DNA of 28,822 nt, taken from positions 1 through 28,822 of the forward strand of contig CAOPES010000013.1 of the NCBI GenBank assembly GCA_948502395.1, written 5' to 3'. Origin of the DNA: an uncultured Clostridia bacterium. GTDB taxonomy: Bacteria; Bacillota; Clostridia; TANB77; CAG-508. The notes beneath the pieces were generated by a model. The model was not told where the DNA came from. It made no database searches and was given only the letters and a program-made list of their open reading frames with translations. Shown in pieces: positions 1 to 8,359 of the stretch. Each line of letters begins with the position of its first letter. The stretch's first letter is position 1. Both the position numbers and the translations under genes were made by a program.

Positions 1-30
1 GTATTTCCTTTTTTATTTTCTATATTTGGT

Positions 31-59
31 GTGACATATCTATTGTAAACCTATATATT
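31..59 (+). promoter_or_regulatory. Possible sigma-A promoter for the first two genes
   Basis: GTGACA (31-36) and TATATT (54-59) are separated by 17 bases. The -35 matches consensus at five of six bases and the -10 at four or five. It would leave a leader of about 85 bases before the TTG start at 153. Nothing else is visible in the first 140 bases. Confidence 0.4.
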
Positions 60-152
60 ATGGATTTTCTTAACTTTTTATGTCAATTTTTCCAGTATTT
101 TTTTGTGTCTTTTTTTATTTGTTTTGAATATATTTATTTAGAGGTGATTTTT

Positions 153-566
153 TTGGATAATTTTAATATTGATGAGAATATGGTTAACAAATTAAAGGGT
201 ATGATGGATAATGGGGAACTTTCTGATGTTATTTCTAAAATTCCGCCTGAGATGATGCAAAATTTTTCTTCTATGATGAACAATAATGGAAATTCTAATA
301 ACGGGAATTCTAACGGAAACAACGCTTCTAGCGGTTTTGATTTTAGCAGTATTGATATGAATACTATTATGAAAATGAAGTCTGTTATGGATAAGATGAA
401 TGCAAAAGACGACCCTAGAACAAATTTGCTTCGTTCTTTGAAACCTTATTTAAGAGATGAAAAAAAGGAAAAGCTTGATCAATATGCTAATTTGATGAAT
501 GTTGCAAAGGTTGCTGAGTTGTTTAAAAATGATGGCAAGGAGAATAATGGTAATGGTTTATCCTAA
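153..566 (+). CDS. Small hypothetical protein, Clostridia type
   Basis: A 137-residue protein I do not recognise by name. I place the start at a TTG at 153 because GAGGTGA (141-147) lies five bases upstream; the open frame reaches back to an ATG at 60, but that stretch is hydrophobic, has no ribosome site and reads like leader sequence. The N-terminal third is an acidic, Met-rich helical segment (NMVNKLKGMMDNGELSDVIS), followed by a low-complexity Asn/Gly/Ser linker at about residues 47-62. The C-terminal half carries the pattern DPRTNLLRSLKPYLRDEKKE, which looks like a compact helical domain. No membrane segment or signal peptide is seen. It overlaps the next gene by 20 bases or less, so the two are probably translationally coupled. 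Function is unknown. Confidence 0.7.
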   Translation: MDNFNIDENMVNKLKGMMDNGELSDVISKIPPEMMQNFSSMMNNNGNSNNGNSNGNNASSGFDFSSIDMNTIMKMKSVMDKMNAKDDPRTNLLRSLKPYLRDEKKEKLDQYANLMNVAKVAELFKNDGKENNGNGLS

Positions 567-921
567 TTATTACTATCGCTATAATAATTATTATAATCGT
601 AGACCACAAAATTATAATTTTCAAGCAAATACAGAAAAAGCCACTGAGCCTGTGGTTGTAGATGAACCAATTGTAGAAGATGATAAAGATACTAGAACTG
701 CTGAATTCCAAAAAAGAATATCACCTAAACGCAATTCTTTTGCCAATTTGAATTTTTCTAATCTATTTTCTTCCAATTTGGAAGAGCCTATTTTAGAAAT
801 TTTAGGCATTAAATTGTTTTTTGATGATATTCTTATTATTGGTTTGCTTTTTTTCTTATATAATGAAGGAGTCAAAGATGAGTTTTTGTTTATTACTTTA
901 ATTTTGCTACTTTTAGGCTAG
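547..921 (+). CDS. Small Tyr/Asn-rich protein with hydrophobic C-terminus
   Basis: About 124 residues, not recognised. AGGAG (538-542) lies 4 bases before ATG 547 and 10 before ATG 553, so either could be used. The N-terminus is rich in Tyr, Asn and Arg (NYYYRYNNYYNRRPQNY), as in some spore surface proteins, followed by an acidic, Thr/Val-rich middle. The last 35 residues are strongly hydrophobic (DDILIIGLLFFL, then FLFITLILLLL) and could form one or two membrane helices, so a membrane-associated protein is likely. The stop (919-921) directly abuts the stop of the convergent minC, leaving no room for a terminator between them. A role in sporulation is only a guess from composition. Confidence 0.65.
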   Translation: MVMVYPNYYYRYNNYYNRRPQNYNFQANTEKATEPVVVDEPIVEDDKDTRTAEFQKRISPKRNSFANLNFSNLFSSNLEEPILEILGIKLFFDDILIIGLLFFLYNEGVKDEFLFITLILLLLG

Positions 922-1533
922 TTATTCTATTATAATGCGGTCTTCTACAATACTTATGTATGCTTGTTTGTGCTGTGGTTCTTCGTCTCTGTTGATTTCT
1001 TTTACTATATTTGCAATTCTTATTTGCACAGCGTCAAATAGGCCTGCTGAAACTATTGCTTGTTTGTTTCCTTTTGCTCCCGCGTGTGCCAAGCCCCTTA
1101 ATGCTCCTAGTACTACTATGTTGTCTGATGCTACTACTTCTGCTCCTGAGTTTACATCTCCTAATATTACTAGACTTCCTTCTGTTTCTAGTTTTTGGCC
1201 TGAGCGAAGTGAACCCCTGTGGAATTTTGTTTCTGATACTGCTATTTTTCTTTCAAATGTTTTTCTAATGTTGTGTAGCCCTAGGCCTTTTGGAGATTCG
1301 AAACTTATTTCTACATCTATTGTTGATTTTATTAGGTCTTGTATTTCGTCTATTTCTTTGTTTTTTAGTACTTTTCCAACTACTTTTATTGGAGTTTTTT
1401 CATCTTGATATAGTTTTTTTAGGTCTGGTAATTTCTTTTTTAACTTTGCCACTATTTCTTTTTGTTCCGCTTCTTCATTTAATTTTATGATTATTTCGTT
1501 TTTTCTTAAATTAATACTAACACTATTTCTCAT
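922..1533 (-). CDS. minC: Septum site-determining protein MinC
   Basis: MinC is the division inhibitor that, with MinD, blocks FtsZ polymerisation away from midcell. The 203-residue protein has the N-terminal alpha/beta domain (about 1-95) and the C-terminal beta-helix that binds MinD and FtsZ, recognisable from FHRGSLRSGQ, EGSLVILGDVNSGAEVVA and VVLGALRGLAHAGAKGN. The length fits the family. The ATG at 1533 is preceded by AAAGGATG seven bases upstream. It is the last gene of the mreB-mreC-mreD-mrdA operon, starting 16 bases after the mrdA stop. In relatives minD normally follows minC at once; here the operon ends against a convergent gene and no minD or minE is in the window. Confidence 0.95.
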   Translation of the reverse strand: MRNSVSINLRKNEIIIKLNEEAEQKEIVAKLKKKLPDLKKLYQDEKTPIKVVGKVLKNKEIDEIQDLIKSTIDVEISFESPKGLGLHNIRKTFERKIAVSETKFHRGSLRSGQKLETEGSLVILGDVNSGAEVVASDNIVVLGALRGLAHAGAKGNKQAIVSAGLFDAVQIRIANIVKEINRDEEPQHKQAYISIVEDRIIIE

Positions 1534-1549
1534 TTTAACATCCTTTCAA

Positions 1550-3679
1550 TTAATTCATTATTTGTACATATGGTGTTGCACTCATGTCTTCTTCTACATT
1601 TTGTGTATTCATTCCAAAGTATTCTGACATTATATCTCTTACAACTTCTGCTGTATAATTTCCGTGTGCACCGTTTTCTACCATAACAACTATTGCTATT
1701 TCTGGATTTTCAAATGGTGCAAATCCCACGAACCACGCATTTACCTTGTTTCCTGGTGCTTCTGCTGAACCTGTTTTTCCACCTACACTTATGTTGAAGT
1801 TTCTAAATATTGAGTATGCTGTTCCTGATCTATCTGATGTAACAGATTTCATTCCTTGTAGTACTGCATTTAGATAGTTTTGGTTTATATCTATGTCTTC
1901 ATATTGTTCTTCTTGTATTCCTAGTTTTGCATTTACAAATTTGTCTATTTCTTCTCTTGATACTTCTGTTCCATCTGCATTTCTTATTGTTTTTACTATT
2001 GTTGGAGATATTCTGTGTCCACCATTTGCTAACATACTTATGTATCTTGCCATTTGTAGTGGGCTGAATTCGTTGTCTCCTTGCCCTATTGCTGCATTTA
2101 AACTGTCTCCTGGGTTCCAATTTGGTGAGTCTGTGTGCATTTTTGCTTTTGCTTCTCTACTTGCTAGTACCCCTGTTGTTTCTCCTTGTAGTTCTATTCC
2201 TGTTTTTCCACCTAATCCAAAGTATTTTGCTACTTGTACTAGTTTGTCTATTCCCATTCTGTCTGCTGTTTCATAAAAGAAATAGTTACAAGATTGCTCT
2301 ATCGCTTGGGATACGTTTATGTTTCCATGTCCCCTATGGTAGTCTGTGTATACCCAACAGTTCATTGTTATTCCAACTCTTGCATATTTTGTGTATACAC
2401 CTGTGTCGTTTATTCTTGTGTTTAAGTTTATTACTCCTGATTCTAACCCAGCTATTGCTGTTATCATTTTAAATGTTGAACCTGGTGAGTATGAGTTTTG
2501 TATTGCTTTATCTACTAGTGGTTTTGCTTCATCATCTCTATATTTTGCCCAGTTTTCTGAGCTTATTCCACCTACGAAGTCTGCTGGATTATAGTCTGGA
2601 TAGCTTGCCATTGCAAGTATTTCTCCATTTTTTACGTTCATTACAACACATGCTCCTGCTTTTGTGTCATGTACTGTTCCAAATCCACCTGTTGATATTT
2701 TTTGTATGTTATTTCTTAATGCATTTTCTGTTACTTTTTGTAAGTTTGCATCTATTGTTAATACTACGTCTGAGCCTGCTATTGCTTCTTTTGATATGTA
2801 TTCTGCTGTTGTGCTTCCGTCTACACTCATATCTATTTGTTTTGTACCTTTTTTTCCTTTAAGGTATTCTTCAAATACGTATTCTATCCCTGTTTTTCCT
2901 ATTAAGTCATTTTGGTCATATGTATTTTTTCTTGTGTTATATTCTTCTTGGCTTATTTGTGAAGCATATCCTAGAATGTGTGATGCTAGATTTTCTGATG
3001 TGTAACTTCTTACTGGTTGTACTACTATGTTTAGCCCTGAAAATTTACTTGAATTTTCGCTGAATTCTGCTACTGCTTCTCTTGGTATGTTTTTTGCAAT
3101 TGTTATTGCTCTTGTACTACTATATCCTTTTTGTGATATTTCATATCTTATTGCTATTATTTTTCTTAATTCTTCCACATTGTTTGTGTTTTGAATTTTA
3201 TATTTTGTTACAAATTTATTGAATGCTTCTTGTGCTGTTGCACTTGCTTCTAAGTTGTTTGCTTTTTTCCAATTTGTTAGTGCTTGTTCTGATATTTTGA
3301 ATTCATATGGATTTATGCTGATTGGAAATGAGTCTACATATGATACTTCGTATTTTTCTAAAACTTTTACCATATTTAGAATGTCTCTATTTAATGTGTC
3401 ATTGTCTACTTTTGTTTTGTACATTTCAAGTGAAAATCTCATTGATGATGTTACTAGTGGTGCTCCTGTTTTATCTAGAATTGCTCCCCTTGATGCTTCT
3501 AGTGTACTTTCTCTTGTTAATCGCGTATTTGATTGTTCTCTATATTCTGCTCCATGTACTATTTGAAGTGAAAATAGTTTGACAATCAATATAATTCCTA
3601 CTATATATATTAATACTGTTAATATGTTAAATCTTAAATTAACATTGGCTTTTTTTGTGCTTTTCATTTTATTTGTCAA
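1550..3679 (-). CDS. mrdA: Elongasome transpeptidase, penicillin-binding protein 2
   Basis: A class B PBP that cross-links peptidoglycan during lateral wall growth, acting with RodA and MreBCD at the outer face of the membrane. The 709 residues comprise a short cytoplasmic end, one membrane helix (about 17-38), a dimerisation domain with the usual RGAILDK motif (64-70), and a transpeptidase domain with all three active-site motifs: STFK at 401-404 (Ser401 nucleophile), SCN at 463-465 and KTGS at 635-638. The GGG-rich ribosome site (3686-3691) lies six bases before a TTG at 3679, so I prefer that start to the ATG four codons later. It follows mreD by 18 bases. Assigned to MrdA/PBP2 rather than a sporulation-specific PBP because of its operon. 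Confidence 0.95.
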   Translation of the reverse strand: MTNKMKSTKKANVNLRFNILTVLIYIVGIILIVKLFSLQIVHGAEYREQSNTRLTRESTLEASRGAILDKTGAPLVTSSMRFSLEMYKTKVDNDTLNRDILNMVKVLEKYEVSYVDSFPISINPYEFKISEQALTNWKKANNLEASATAQEAFNKFVTKYKIQNTNNVEELRKIIAIRYEISQKGYSSTRAITIAKNIPREAVAEFSENSSKFSGLNIVVQPVRSYTSENLASHILGYASQISQEEYNTRKNTYDQNDLIGKTGIEYVFEEYLKGKKGTKQIDMSVDGSTTAEYISKEAIAGSDVVLTIDANLQKVTENALRNNIQKISTGGFGTVHDTKAGACVVMNVKNGEILAMASYPDYNPADFVGGISSENWAKYRDDEAKPLVDKAIQNSYSPGSTFKMITAIAGLESGVINLNTRINDTGVYTKYARVGITMNCWVYTDYHRGHGNINVSQAIEQSCNYFFYETADRMGIDKLVQVAKYFGLGGKTGIELQGETTGVLASREAKAKMHTDSPNWNPGDSLNAAIGQGDNEFSPLQMARYISMLANGGHRISPTIVKTIRNADGTEVSREEIDKFVNAKLGIQEEQYEDIDINQNYLNAVLQGMKSVTSDRSGTAYSIFRNFNISVGGKTGSAEAPGNKVNAWFVGFAPFENPEIAIVVMVENGAHGNYTAEVVRDIMSEYFGMNTQNVEEDMSATPYVQIMN

Positions 3680-3697
3680 ACTATTCCCCCCTTACTT

Positions 3698-4231
3698 TTA
3701 GAAGTATCTTGTTAGTATTTTATTTCCTTTGTATTCGTTTTCAATATAGTATCCTGCTTTTTGGATTAATGGATATAATATTATTGTTAATATTACGTTA
3801 AACACCATTTCTGTTGCTAAAATTATTGCAAAGTTTACTATTTCTACTTGGCTTCCTACAAATATATATTTTAATATCCAGTTTAATATTTCGTATATTG
3901 CTGTTGCTCCTAATGACATAACCATTATTGTCATTCTACTATCTTTTGAAAAGTTTTTATCAAAAACTCCTGCTAAAAATCCAATTAGCCCTAGGGATAC
4001 AGCATATATTCCGACTTGTTTTCCTAGTAATAGGTCTAATGTTATCCCTATTCCTATTCCATATGCTGTTCCCATTGTTTGGCTTGCAAATAGTCCTACA
4101 AATAATACTAAGATTATATATAGGTTTGGCATTACTCCTGAAATGTTGAACCAACTAAAAAAGTTTGATTGTAGATAGTATATAATTAGTGCTGTTATTA
4201 TTAGTGCTATATTTATTATTAACTTTTTCAA
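3698..4231 (-). CDS. mreD: Rod shape-determining membrane protein MreD
   Basis: MreD is an integral membrane partner of MreC in the elongasome. The protein (about 177 residues) is hydrophobic throughout, with five or six predicted helices and the family feature of a Gly-rich central region (GTAYGIGIGITLDLLLGKQ). A sequence AGGGGTGA lies five bases before a TTG at 4231, which makes that the most convincing start; a GTG at 4240 falls inside this ribosome site. The gene sits between mreC and mrdA, the conserved position. Sequence identity within MreD is low in general, so the call leans on topology and gene order. Confidence 0.9.
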   Translation of the reverse strand: MKKLIINIALIITALIIYYLQSNFFSWFNISGVMPNLYIILVLFVGLFASQTMGTAYGIGIGITLDLLLGKQVGIYAVSLGLIGFLAGVFDKNFSKDSRMTIMVMSLGATAIYEILNWILKYIFVGSQVEIVNFAIILATEMVFNVILTIILYPLIQKAGYYIENEYKGNKILTRYF

Positions 4232-4253
4232 TTCGTTCACCCCTATCCAATGT

Positions 4254-5069
4254 TTATTGATTTTTTATTACTAATACTGTGTCTAATTTGTCAAAATCTA
4301 CTGCTGCTTCTACAATTGCGTATCTATCTGTTATGTTTTGTGTGTTTGTTACTTTTTTTACAGTTCCTATGTGAATTCCTTTTGGGTATATTCCACCTAG
4401 TCCTGATGTTTCTATGCTGTCTCCTTGGATGATGTTACTTTCTGTTGGTATATACATTGCTTTTAGTGCTGATTTTTCGTCTAGTGTTCCTTTGCATACT
4501 ATGCTGTCTTTTGTTGTACTCATTGAACAACTTACTGAACTTGCTGTGTCTATTATTGTTTGTACTTTTGCTGTTGTTTCTGTTACTGATATTACGTGCC
4601 CTACTAGTCCTTTGTCTGCTATTACTGTCATATTTTCTTTTATTCCGTCTTTTTTTCCTATGTTTATTACTATTGTTTTTGAGTAATTGCTTATTTCTTT
4701 GTTTATTACATATCCAGGGATTGTTTTGTATTCTCCATATTTCTCACTTAAGTTTAGGTATTCTGTTAGTGTTTCGTTTTGGTTTTTAATGTTTTCTAGT
4801 TCTCTTAGTGATTGTTCTAGTTCGCTGTTCTTTTGTTTTAGTTTTTCGTTTTCGCTTTTTAGGTTGTTTATGTCTGTAAAAAATGTGTTGTTTCCACCTA
4901 GTTTGTTTTTCAAGTATGTTAGTCCGTTTTGTATTGGCATTACTAGGTTTGATGCAGCATTTTCAAAAAAGTTGCTATTTTTTTCTCCATTTGAAAATAT
5001 TACAATTAATATTAATAGTATTATTGTTATTACAATTCCTATTATTCCGCCTTTTTTGTTTTTGTACAT
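4254..5069 (-). CDS. mreC: Rod shape-determining protein MreC
   Basis: MreC is a bitopic elongasome protein that bridges MreB and the penicillin-binding proteins. Its 271 residues show a short basic cytoplasmic end (YKNKKGG), one membrane helix (about 9-25), a coiled coil (about 65-105, heptads rich in Leu, Glu and Lys) and the twin beta-barrel periplasmic-type domain with GYVINKEIS, IGKKDGIKENMTVI and GLVGHV, all typical of the family. The start is an ATG with AGGAG upstream. It follows mreB after an 84-base gap and precedes mreD by about 20 bases. Confidence 0.95.
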   Translation of the reverse strand: MYKNKKGGIIGIVITIILLILIVIFSNGEKNSNFFENAASNLVMPIQNGLTYLKNKLGGNNTFFTDINNLKSENEKLKQKNSELEQSLRELENIKNQNETLTEYLNLSEKYGEYKTIPGYVINKEISNYSKTIVINIGKKDGIKENMTVIADKGLVGHVISVTETTAKVQTIIDTASSVSCSMSTTKDSIVCKGTLDEKSALKAMYIPTESNIIQGDSIETSGLGGIYPKGIHIGTVKKVTNTQNITDRYAIVEAAVDFDKLDTVLVIKNQ

Positions 5070-5153
5070 TTTCTACTCCTTCTTTTCTTTATTTTGTTTT
5101 TTGCATTCTGTATATTTATTTGAAAGTTTCATGCGTAATTATTCTGGAAGGTT

Positions 5154-6189
5154 TTATCTTCTTGTTCTTGCATTTTGTAACACTACTTTTAGTCTTTCTA
5201 AATCTTCTAATGTCTTTCCTGTTCCCCTTACTACGCAGTCTAATGGCTCTTCCGCAATATATACTGGCATTCCTGTTTCTATACTAAGTAGCTTGTCCAA
5301 GTTTTTTATCAATGCTCCACCACCTGCTAATACTATTCCTTTTTCCATTATGTCTGATGCTAGTTCTGGTGGTGTTTTTTCTAGTGTTACTTTGACTATT
5401 TCTACTATTTTGCTTATTGATTCTTTTATTGCTTCTTCTACTTGTACAGAAGTTATTTTTACTGTTCTTGGTAGTCCGTCATTTAGGTCTCTACCCCTTA
5501 CTTCTACTGCACTTTCTGTCATTAGTGGCATTGCACATCCTATTTCCATTTTTATTTGTTCTGCTGTTGTTTCTCCTATTGCTAGGTTCATTTCTCTTTT
5601 TATATAGTTAACAATGTCTTCATCTAACTCGTCTCCTGCTATTCTTAATGAGTGACTTACTACTATTCCACCTAATGAAATTACTGCTACTTCTGTTGTT
5701 CCACCACCAATGTCTACTATTATGTTTCCACTTGGTTCTCCTACATCTAGTGATGCTCCTATTGCTGCTGCCATTGGTTCTTCAATTAGATATACTTCTT
5801 TTGCTCCTGCTTGTAGAACTGATTCTTCTACTGCTCTTTCTTCTACTTCTGTTATTCCTGATGGTACTCCTACTACTATTCTTGGTCTTCCTATGTTATA
5901 TTTCTTTGCTACTTTTTGTATTATGTTTTTTAGCATTAATTGTGTTGCTGTAAAGTCTGCTATCACTCCGTCTTTTAATGGTCTTACTGCTTTTATTTGT
6001 TCTGGTGTTCTTCCGTAACATTTCTTTTGCTTCATTTCCTGTTGCCATTATATTTCCTGTTTTTCTGTCTATTGCCACAACAGATGGCTCTTTTAGTATT
6101 ATTCCTTTTCCTTTTAGTGTTACTAATATGTTTGCAGTACCTAAGTCAATTCCTATGTCTTTTGATCCTAATGTAAAAAATTTAAACAT
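5154..6189 (-). CDS. mreB: Rod shape-determining actin homologue MreB, +1 shift needed
   Basis: MreB is the membrane-bound actin-like filament protein that orients lateral wall synthesis. With one base skipped at 6015 it reads as a normal 344-residue MreB. The ATG at 6189 has AAGGAAGG upstream, better placed than the ATG at 6210. The phosphate-binding motifs are DIGIDLGTAN (11-20) and DIGGGTTEVAVISLGG, and PSGITEVEERAV and the C-terminal LAGGGA are also present. The frame breaks after Leu58: GAA-ATG-TTA is followed by CGG in the zero frame, whereas skipping the C gives Gly59-Arg-Thr-Pro, the invariant GRTP of the family. Both halves are otherwise intact, which argues against an old pseudogene. 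The start overlaps the 3' end of radC by 22 bases. Confidence 0.9.
6013..6015 (-). other. +1 frameshift site 1 (TTA CGG A) in mreB
   Basis: Zero-frame CGG codon after 58 in-frame codons counted from the ATG at 6189. Skipping the C restores GGA (Gly) and the conserved LGRTP sequence. Confidence 0.9.
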
Positions 6190-6926
6190 CTTAATTTTCC
6201 TTCCTTCCAATCTTTATCAATTTTTAATTGCCCTTCACTTATAAGTTTAGTAAATATGCTTGTATAATTCATATCTCCTATTACTATGTGGTCTACTAGG
6301 TCTATTCCTACCCATTCAGCCATTTTGTATAATTTCTTTGTGAATTCTATGTCTGCATTACTTGGTGTTGGGTCTCCTGTTGGGTGATTATGCACTAGTA
6401 TTATCTTTGGTGCTTTCATTTTTATTGGTTCTGATAATATCTCTTTTGGTGATATATTGGCAAAATTTGCTCCCCCTGCTGCTATTTCAAGTATTCTTAG
6501 TATTTCATTTTTTGAGTTTAATATTACTTCCTTTATTACTTCTGTTTTTTTGAGTTTCATTTCGCTCATTAACATTTCTGCTATGTTGTCCGGATTTTTT
6601 ATTTTTGTTCTTTTATAATTCGTTTTTTGAAATGTTCTTTTTGCAATCTCTCCTACTGCTTTTAGTTGTATTGCTTTTACTTTCCCAATTCCTTTTATTT
6701 GCATTAGTTCTTCTATTGATAGAGTTTGCAAATAGCTTAGGTCTTCATCTGTTGTATTGTTTAGTTTTAATAGTCTTTGTGCTAGTTGTACTGATGTCTC
6801 TTCCTTTGTTCCTGTTTTTATTATTATTGCTAATAATTCTGCATTTGATAATGTTTTTTCTCCATATAATTCTAATTTTTCATATGGTCTTTCTAGTTCT
6901 GGTAATTCTTTCATTTTCATAGGCAT
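6168..6926 (-). CDS. radC: RadC family JAB-domain protein
   Basis: A 252-residue member of the RadC/YicR family, historically called a DNA repair protein though its biochemical role remains uncertain. The N-terminal part contains a helix-hairpin-helix segment (LMQIKGIGKVKAIQLKA). The C-terminal MPN/JAB domain has the complete metal-binding motif HNHPTGDPTPSNAD with an upstream Glu. The start at 6926 has AGGAGA four bases upstream. It precedes mreB and overlaps it by 22 bases, which is the usual Clostridia and Bacillus order. It has no in-frame CGG. Confidence 0.93.
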   Translation of the reverse strand: MPMKMKELPELERPYEKLELYGEKTLSNAELLAIIIKTGTKEETSVQLAQRLLKLNNTTDEDLSYLQTLSIEELMQIKGIGKVKAIQLKAVGEIAKRTFQKTNYKRTKIKNPDNIAEMLMSEMKLKKTEVIKEVILNSKNEILRILEIAAGGANFANISPKEILSEPIKMKAPKIILVHNHPTGDPTPSNADIEFTKKLYKMAEWVGIDLVDHIVIGDMNYTSIFTKLISEGQLKIDKDWKEGKLRCLNFLH

Positions 6927-7005
6927 TTTCTCCTGTTCTTTATTTTAATGTTTGCCCCTATTTTATATGAATATTGCTATTTTAATTTGCAAATATCACT
7001 TTGTT

Positions 7006-7263
7006 TTATATTTTTTTGTATATGAATATTGCTAATACCATTCCTATTATGCTTGATACACTTATTTTAAACATAAGTGCAAAAGTTATTTGCATTATAC
7101 TCAAGTTTAATGTTACTGGACTGTTTAAGCCAAATTCTTGACTGTATGATAGCCACCATAGCCATGGTACTCTTGCTGCTAATTCTCCAAGTAATCCACC
7201 TACTACTAGTCCTGATAAAATGAATATTAATAAAATCCATATGTTTTTTTCTTTTGTTGCCAT
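7006..7263 (-). CDS. DUF4321 family membrane protein
   Basis: An 85-residue protein with two membrane helices (about 9-27 and 60-82) joined by a loop containing WLWWLSYSQEFGL and the segment LNLSIMQITFALMFKISVSS, which I recognise as the DUF4321 pattern common ahead of radC or mreB in Clostridia. The function is unknown. The start has GGAGGAG upstream. It is the first gene of the shape operon, preceded by a strong promoter at 7326-7354. Confidence 0.85.
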   Translation of the reverse strand: MATKEKNIWILLIFILSGLVVGGLLGELAARVPWLWWLSYSQEFGLNSPVTLNLSIMQITFALMFKISVSSIIGMVLAIFIYKKI

Positions 7264-7325
7264 CTCTATTTCTCCTCCTAAAAGTTCAATTTTTCCTTAC
7301 GGCTATTTATTTTTACCACGTTCCT

Positions 7326-7354
7326 ATTATATATTGTATTAGCAAATTTTTCAA
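7326..7354 (-). promoter_or_regulatory. Sigma-A promoter of the DUF4321-radC-mre operon
   Basis: TTGAAA (7349-7354) and TATAAT (7326-7331) are 17 bases apart, about 60 bases before the first start codon. With the hairpin at 7402-7475 and the mecA leader, this accounts for the 317-base gap 7264-7580. Confidence 0.8.
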
Positions 7355-7401
7355 GTCCATTTGGTTATTTTTTACATATTTTTTCCTATTACTTAGAATG
7401 G

Positions 7402-7475
7402 AAGTTATTGCCACTGGGGACGGACCTTTTTGGCAAAAAATTGCCAAAAAGGTCCGTCCCCAGTGGCAATAACTT
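7402..7475 (+). repeat. Perfect 35-bp inverted repeat, GGGGACGGACC family
   Basis: Two 35-base arms (7402-7436 and 7441-7475) match perfectly around a four-base AAAA loop. The core GGGGACGGACCTTTTTGGCA is shared with the hairpin at 24062-24131, so this is a dispersed element and not merely a terminator. It lies between divergent promoters and has no coding capacity. It resembles REP or MITE-like elements; no transposase is in the window. Confidence 0.9.
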
Positions 7476-7580
7476 TCGTCCCAAAGAACAATTTTTTTGT
7501 TACCAAATTTTGTGGATTTAAATATAATGATATTAGTAGTATAATATAATTAATAAGTGTTTTAAGGAGGCCCTATATTT

Positions 7581-8201
7581 ATGAAAATAGAAAAACTAAC
7601 AGAAAATAAAATTCGAGTACTTATTAACCCCTCCGATTTTGATATAGAAAATCTATCTCCTATGACTTTTATCGATACAGCTTTGGAAAGCAATTTTTTG
7701 CTAGCTGATATTTTGAAAAAGGCAGAGTGCGAAGTTGGGTTTAATACTGATGGTTGCAAGTTGTTGGTTGAATCTTTCTCTTCTTCTGAGAATATTTTGG
7801 TTTTTACTATTACTAAATATTCACCAAAAGTGCAAAAAAAGAAAATAACTACAAAGAAAAAATTTAATGGCTGTGCAAACTCAAATTCCGTTTTTAAATT
7901 TGATAATTTTGAAGATTTTTGTTTGTTATGCGAACGAATAAATCAAGTTGCCACAGCCAAGGCTGATATAAAGAAATTATTTAAAGATATTTCTTTGTAC
8001 ATATATGATGATACTTATTTTTTGCTTGTTAAGAATGTTGATGCTTGCTGTAATATTTCAAGGGCTTTTATGTGCTTGGTTTCTGAGTTTGCTAAACCTT
8101 TGACTTTGACTTTGGGTTTTGAGAGCAAGTTGTTGGAACATGGCAAGGTTGTTATGAAAAATAATGCTATTTTGTCTGGGATAAAGTATTTTGTCCATTA
8201 A
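7581..8201 (+). CDS. mecA: MecA-type ClpC adaptor
   Basis: MecA proteins bind substrates and deliver them to the ClpC-ClpP protease, in Bacillus controlling competence and other regulators. The 206-residue protein begins MKIEKLTENKIRVLI, the typical MecA N-terminal substrate-binding domain (to about residue 85), followed by a Lys-rich linker (KVQKKKITTKKK) and a C-terminal domain with FDNFEDFCLLCERI and the family pattern YIYDDTYFLLV. AAGGAGG (7563-7569) is well placed before the ATG. Its last codons (TTT GTC CAT TAA) blend into the GGGAC hairpin that follows. It is one of the few plus-strand genes, probably monocistronic, with TATAAT-like boxes at 7523 and 7540 but no clear -35. Confidence 0.88.
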   Translation: MKIEKLTENKIRVLINPSDFDIENLSPMTFIDTALESNFLLADILKKAECEVGFNTDGCKLLVESFSSSENILVFTITKYSPKVQKKKITTKKKFNGCANSNSVFKFDNFEDFCLLCERINQVATAKADIKKLFKDISLYIYDDTYFLLVKNVDACCNISRAFMCLVSEFAKPLTLTLGFESKLLEHGKVVMKNNAILSGIKYFVH

Positions 8202-8202
8202 G

Positions 8203-8285
8203 GACCATCGGGGACCATTGGGGACGTTTCTTTTTGGACAAAATGTCCATTAGGAAACGTCCCAGATGGACATTTTGTCCACTTT
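8203..8285 (+). repeat. Composite GGGAC hairpin cluster after mecA
   Basis: GGGACGTTTC (8221-8230) pairs with GAAACGTCCC (8254-8263) around an internal palindrome GGACAAAATGTCC (8236-8248); its reverse-complement-equivalent copy GGACATTTTGTCC follows at 8268-8280, and GGGAC recurs at 8286. Short GGGGACCATT repeats lead in. Same family of ends as the hairpins at 7402, 9544, 18944 and 24062. Confidence 0.75.
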
Positions 8286-8323
8286 GGGACACATCTATTT
8301 ATTAAACTTTTTATATTTATGTG

Positions 8324-8358
8324 AAAAAACCTAAACTGCAATGAGTTTAGGCTTTTAT
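8324..8358. terminator. Bidirectional intrinsic terminator
   Basis: CCTAAACT (8330-8337) pairs with AGTTTAGG (8344-8351) around a six-base loop, with an A-run on the left and a T-rich run on the right. It can end the M23 peptidase gene on the minus strand and mecA on the plus strand. Confidence 0.8.
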
Positions 8359-8359
8359 T

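Noticed and set aside
60..152. Upstream ATG start for the first gene
   Set aside because: No ribosome site precedes it; GAGGTGA is placed for the TTG at 153.
5896..6210. A separate 104-residue protein ahead of mreB
   Set aside because: Its first 65 residues are the MreB N-terminus and the rest is out-of-frame sequence past the frameshift.
6964..7035. 16-base direct repeat TATATGAATATTGCTA at 6964 and 7020
   Set aside because: Short and AT-rich, at the 3' end of the DUF4321 gene; probably a small local duplication without evident function.
7402..7475. Ordinary intrinsic terminator
   Set aside because: The stem is far longer than needed, no gene ends next to it, and the same core recurs at 24062.
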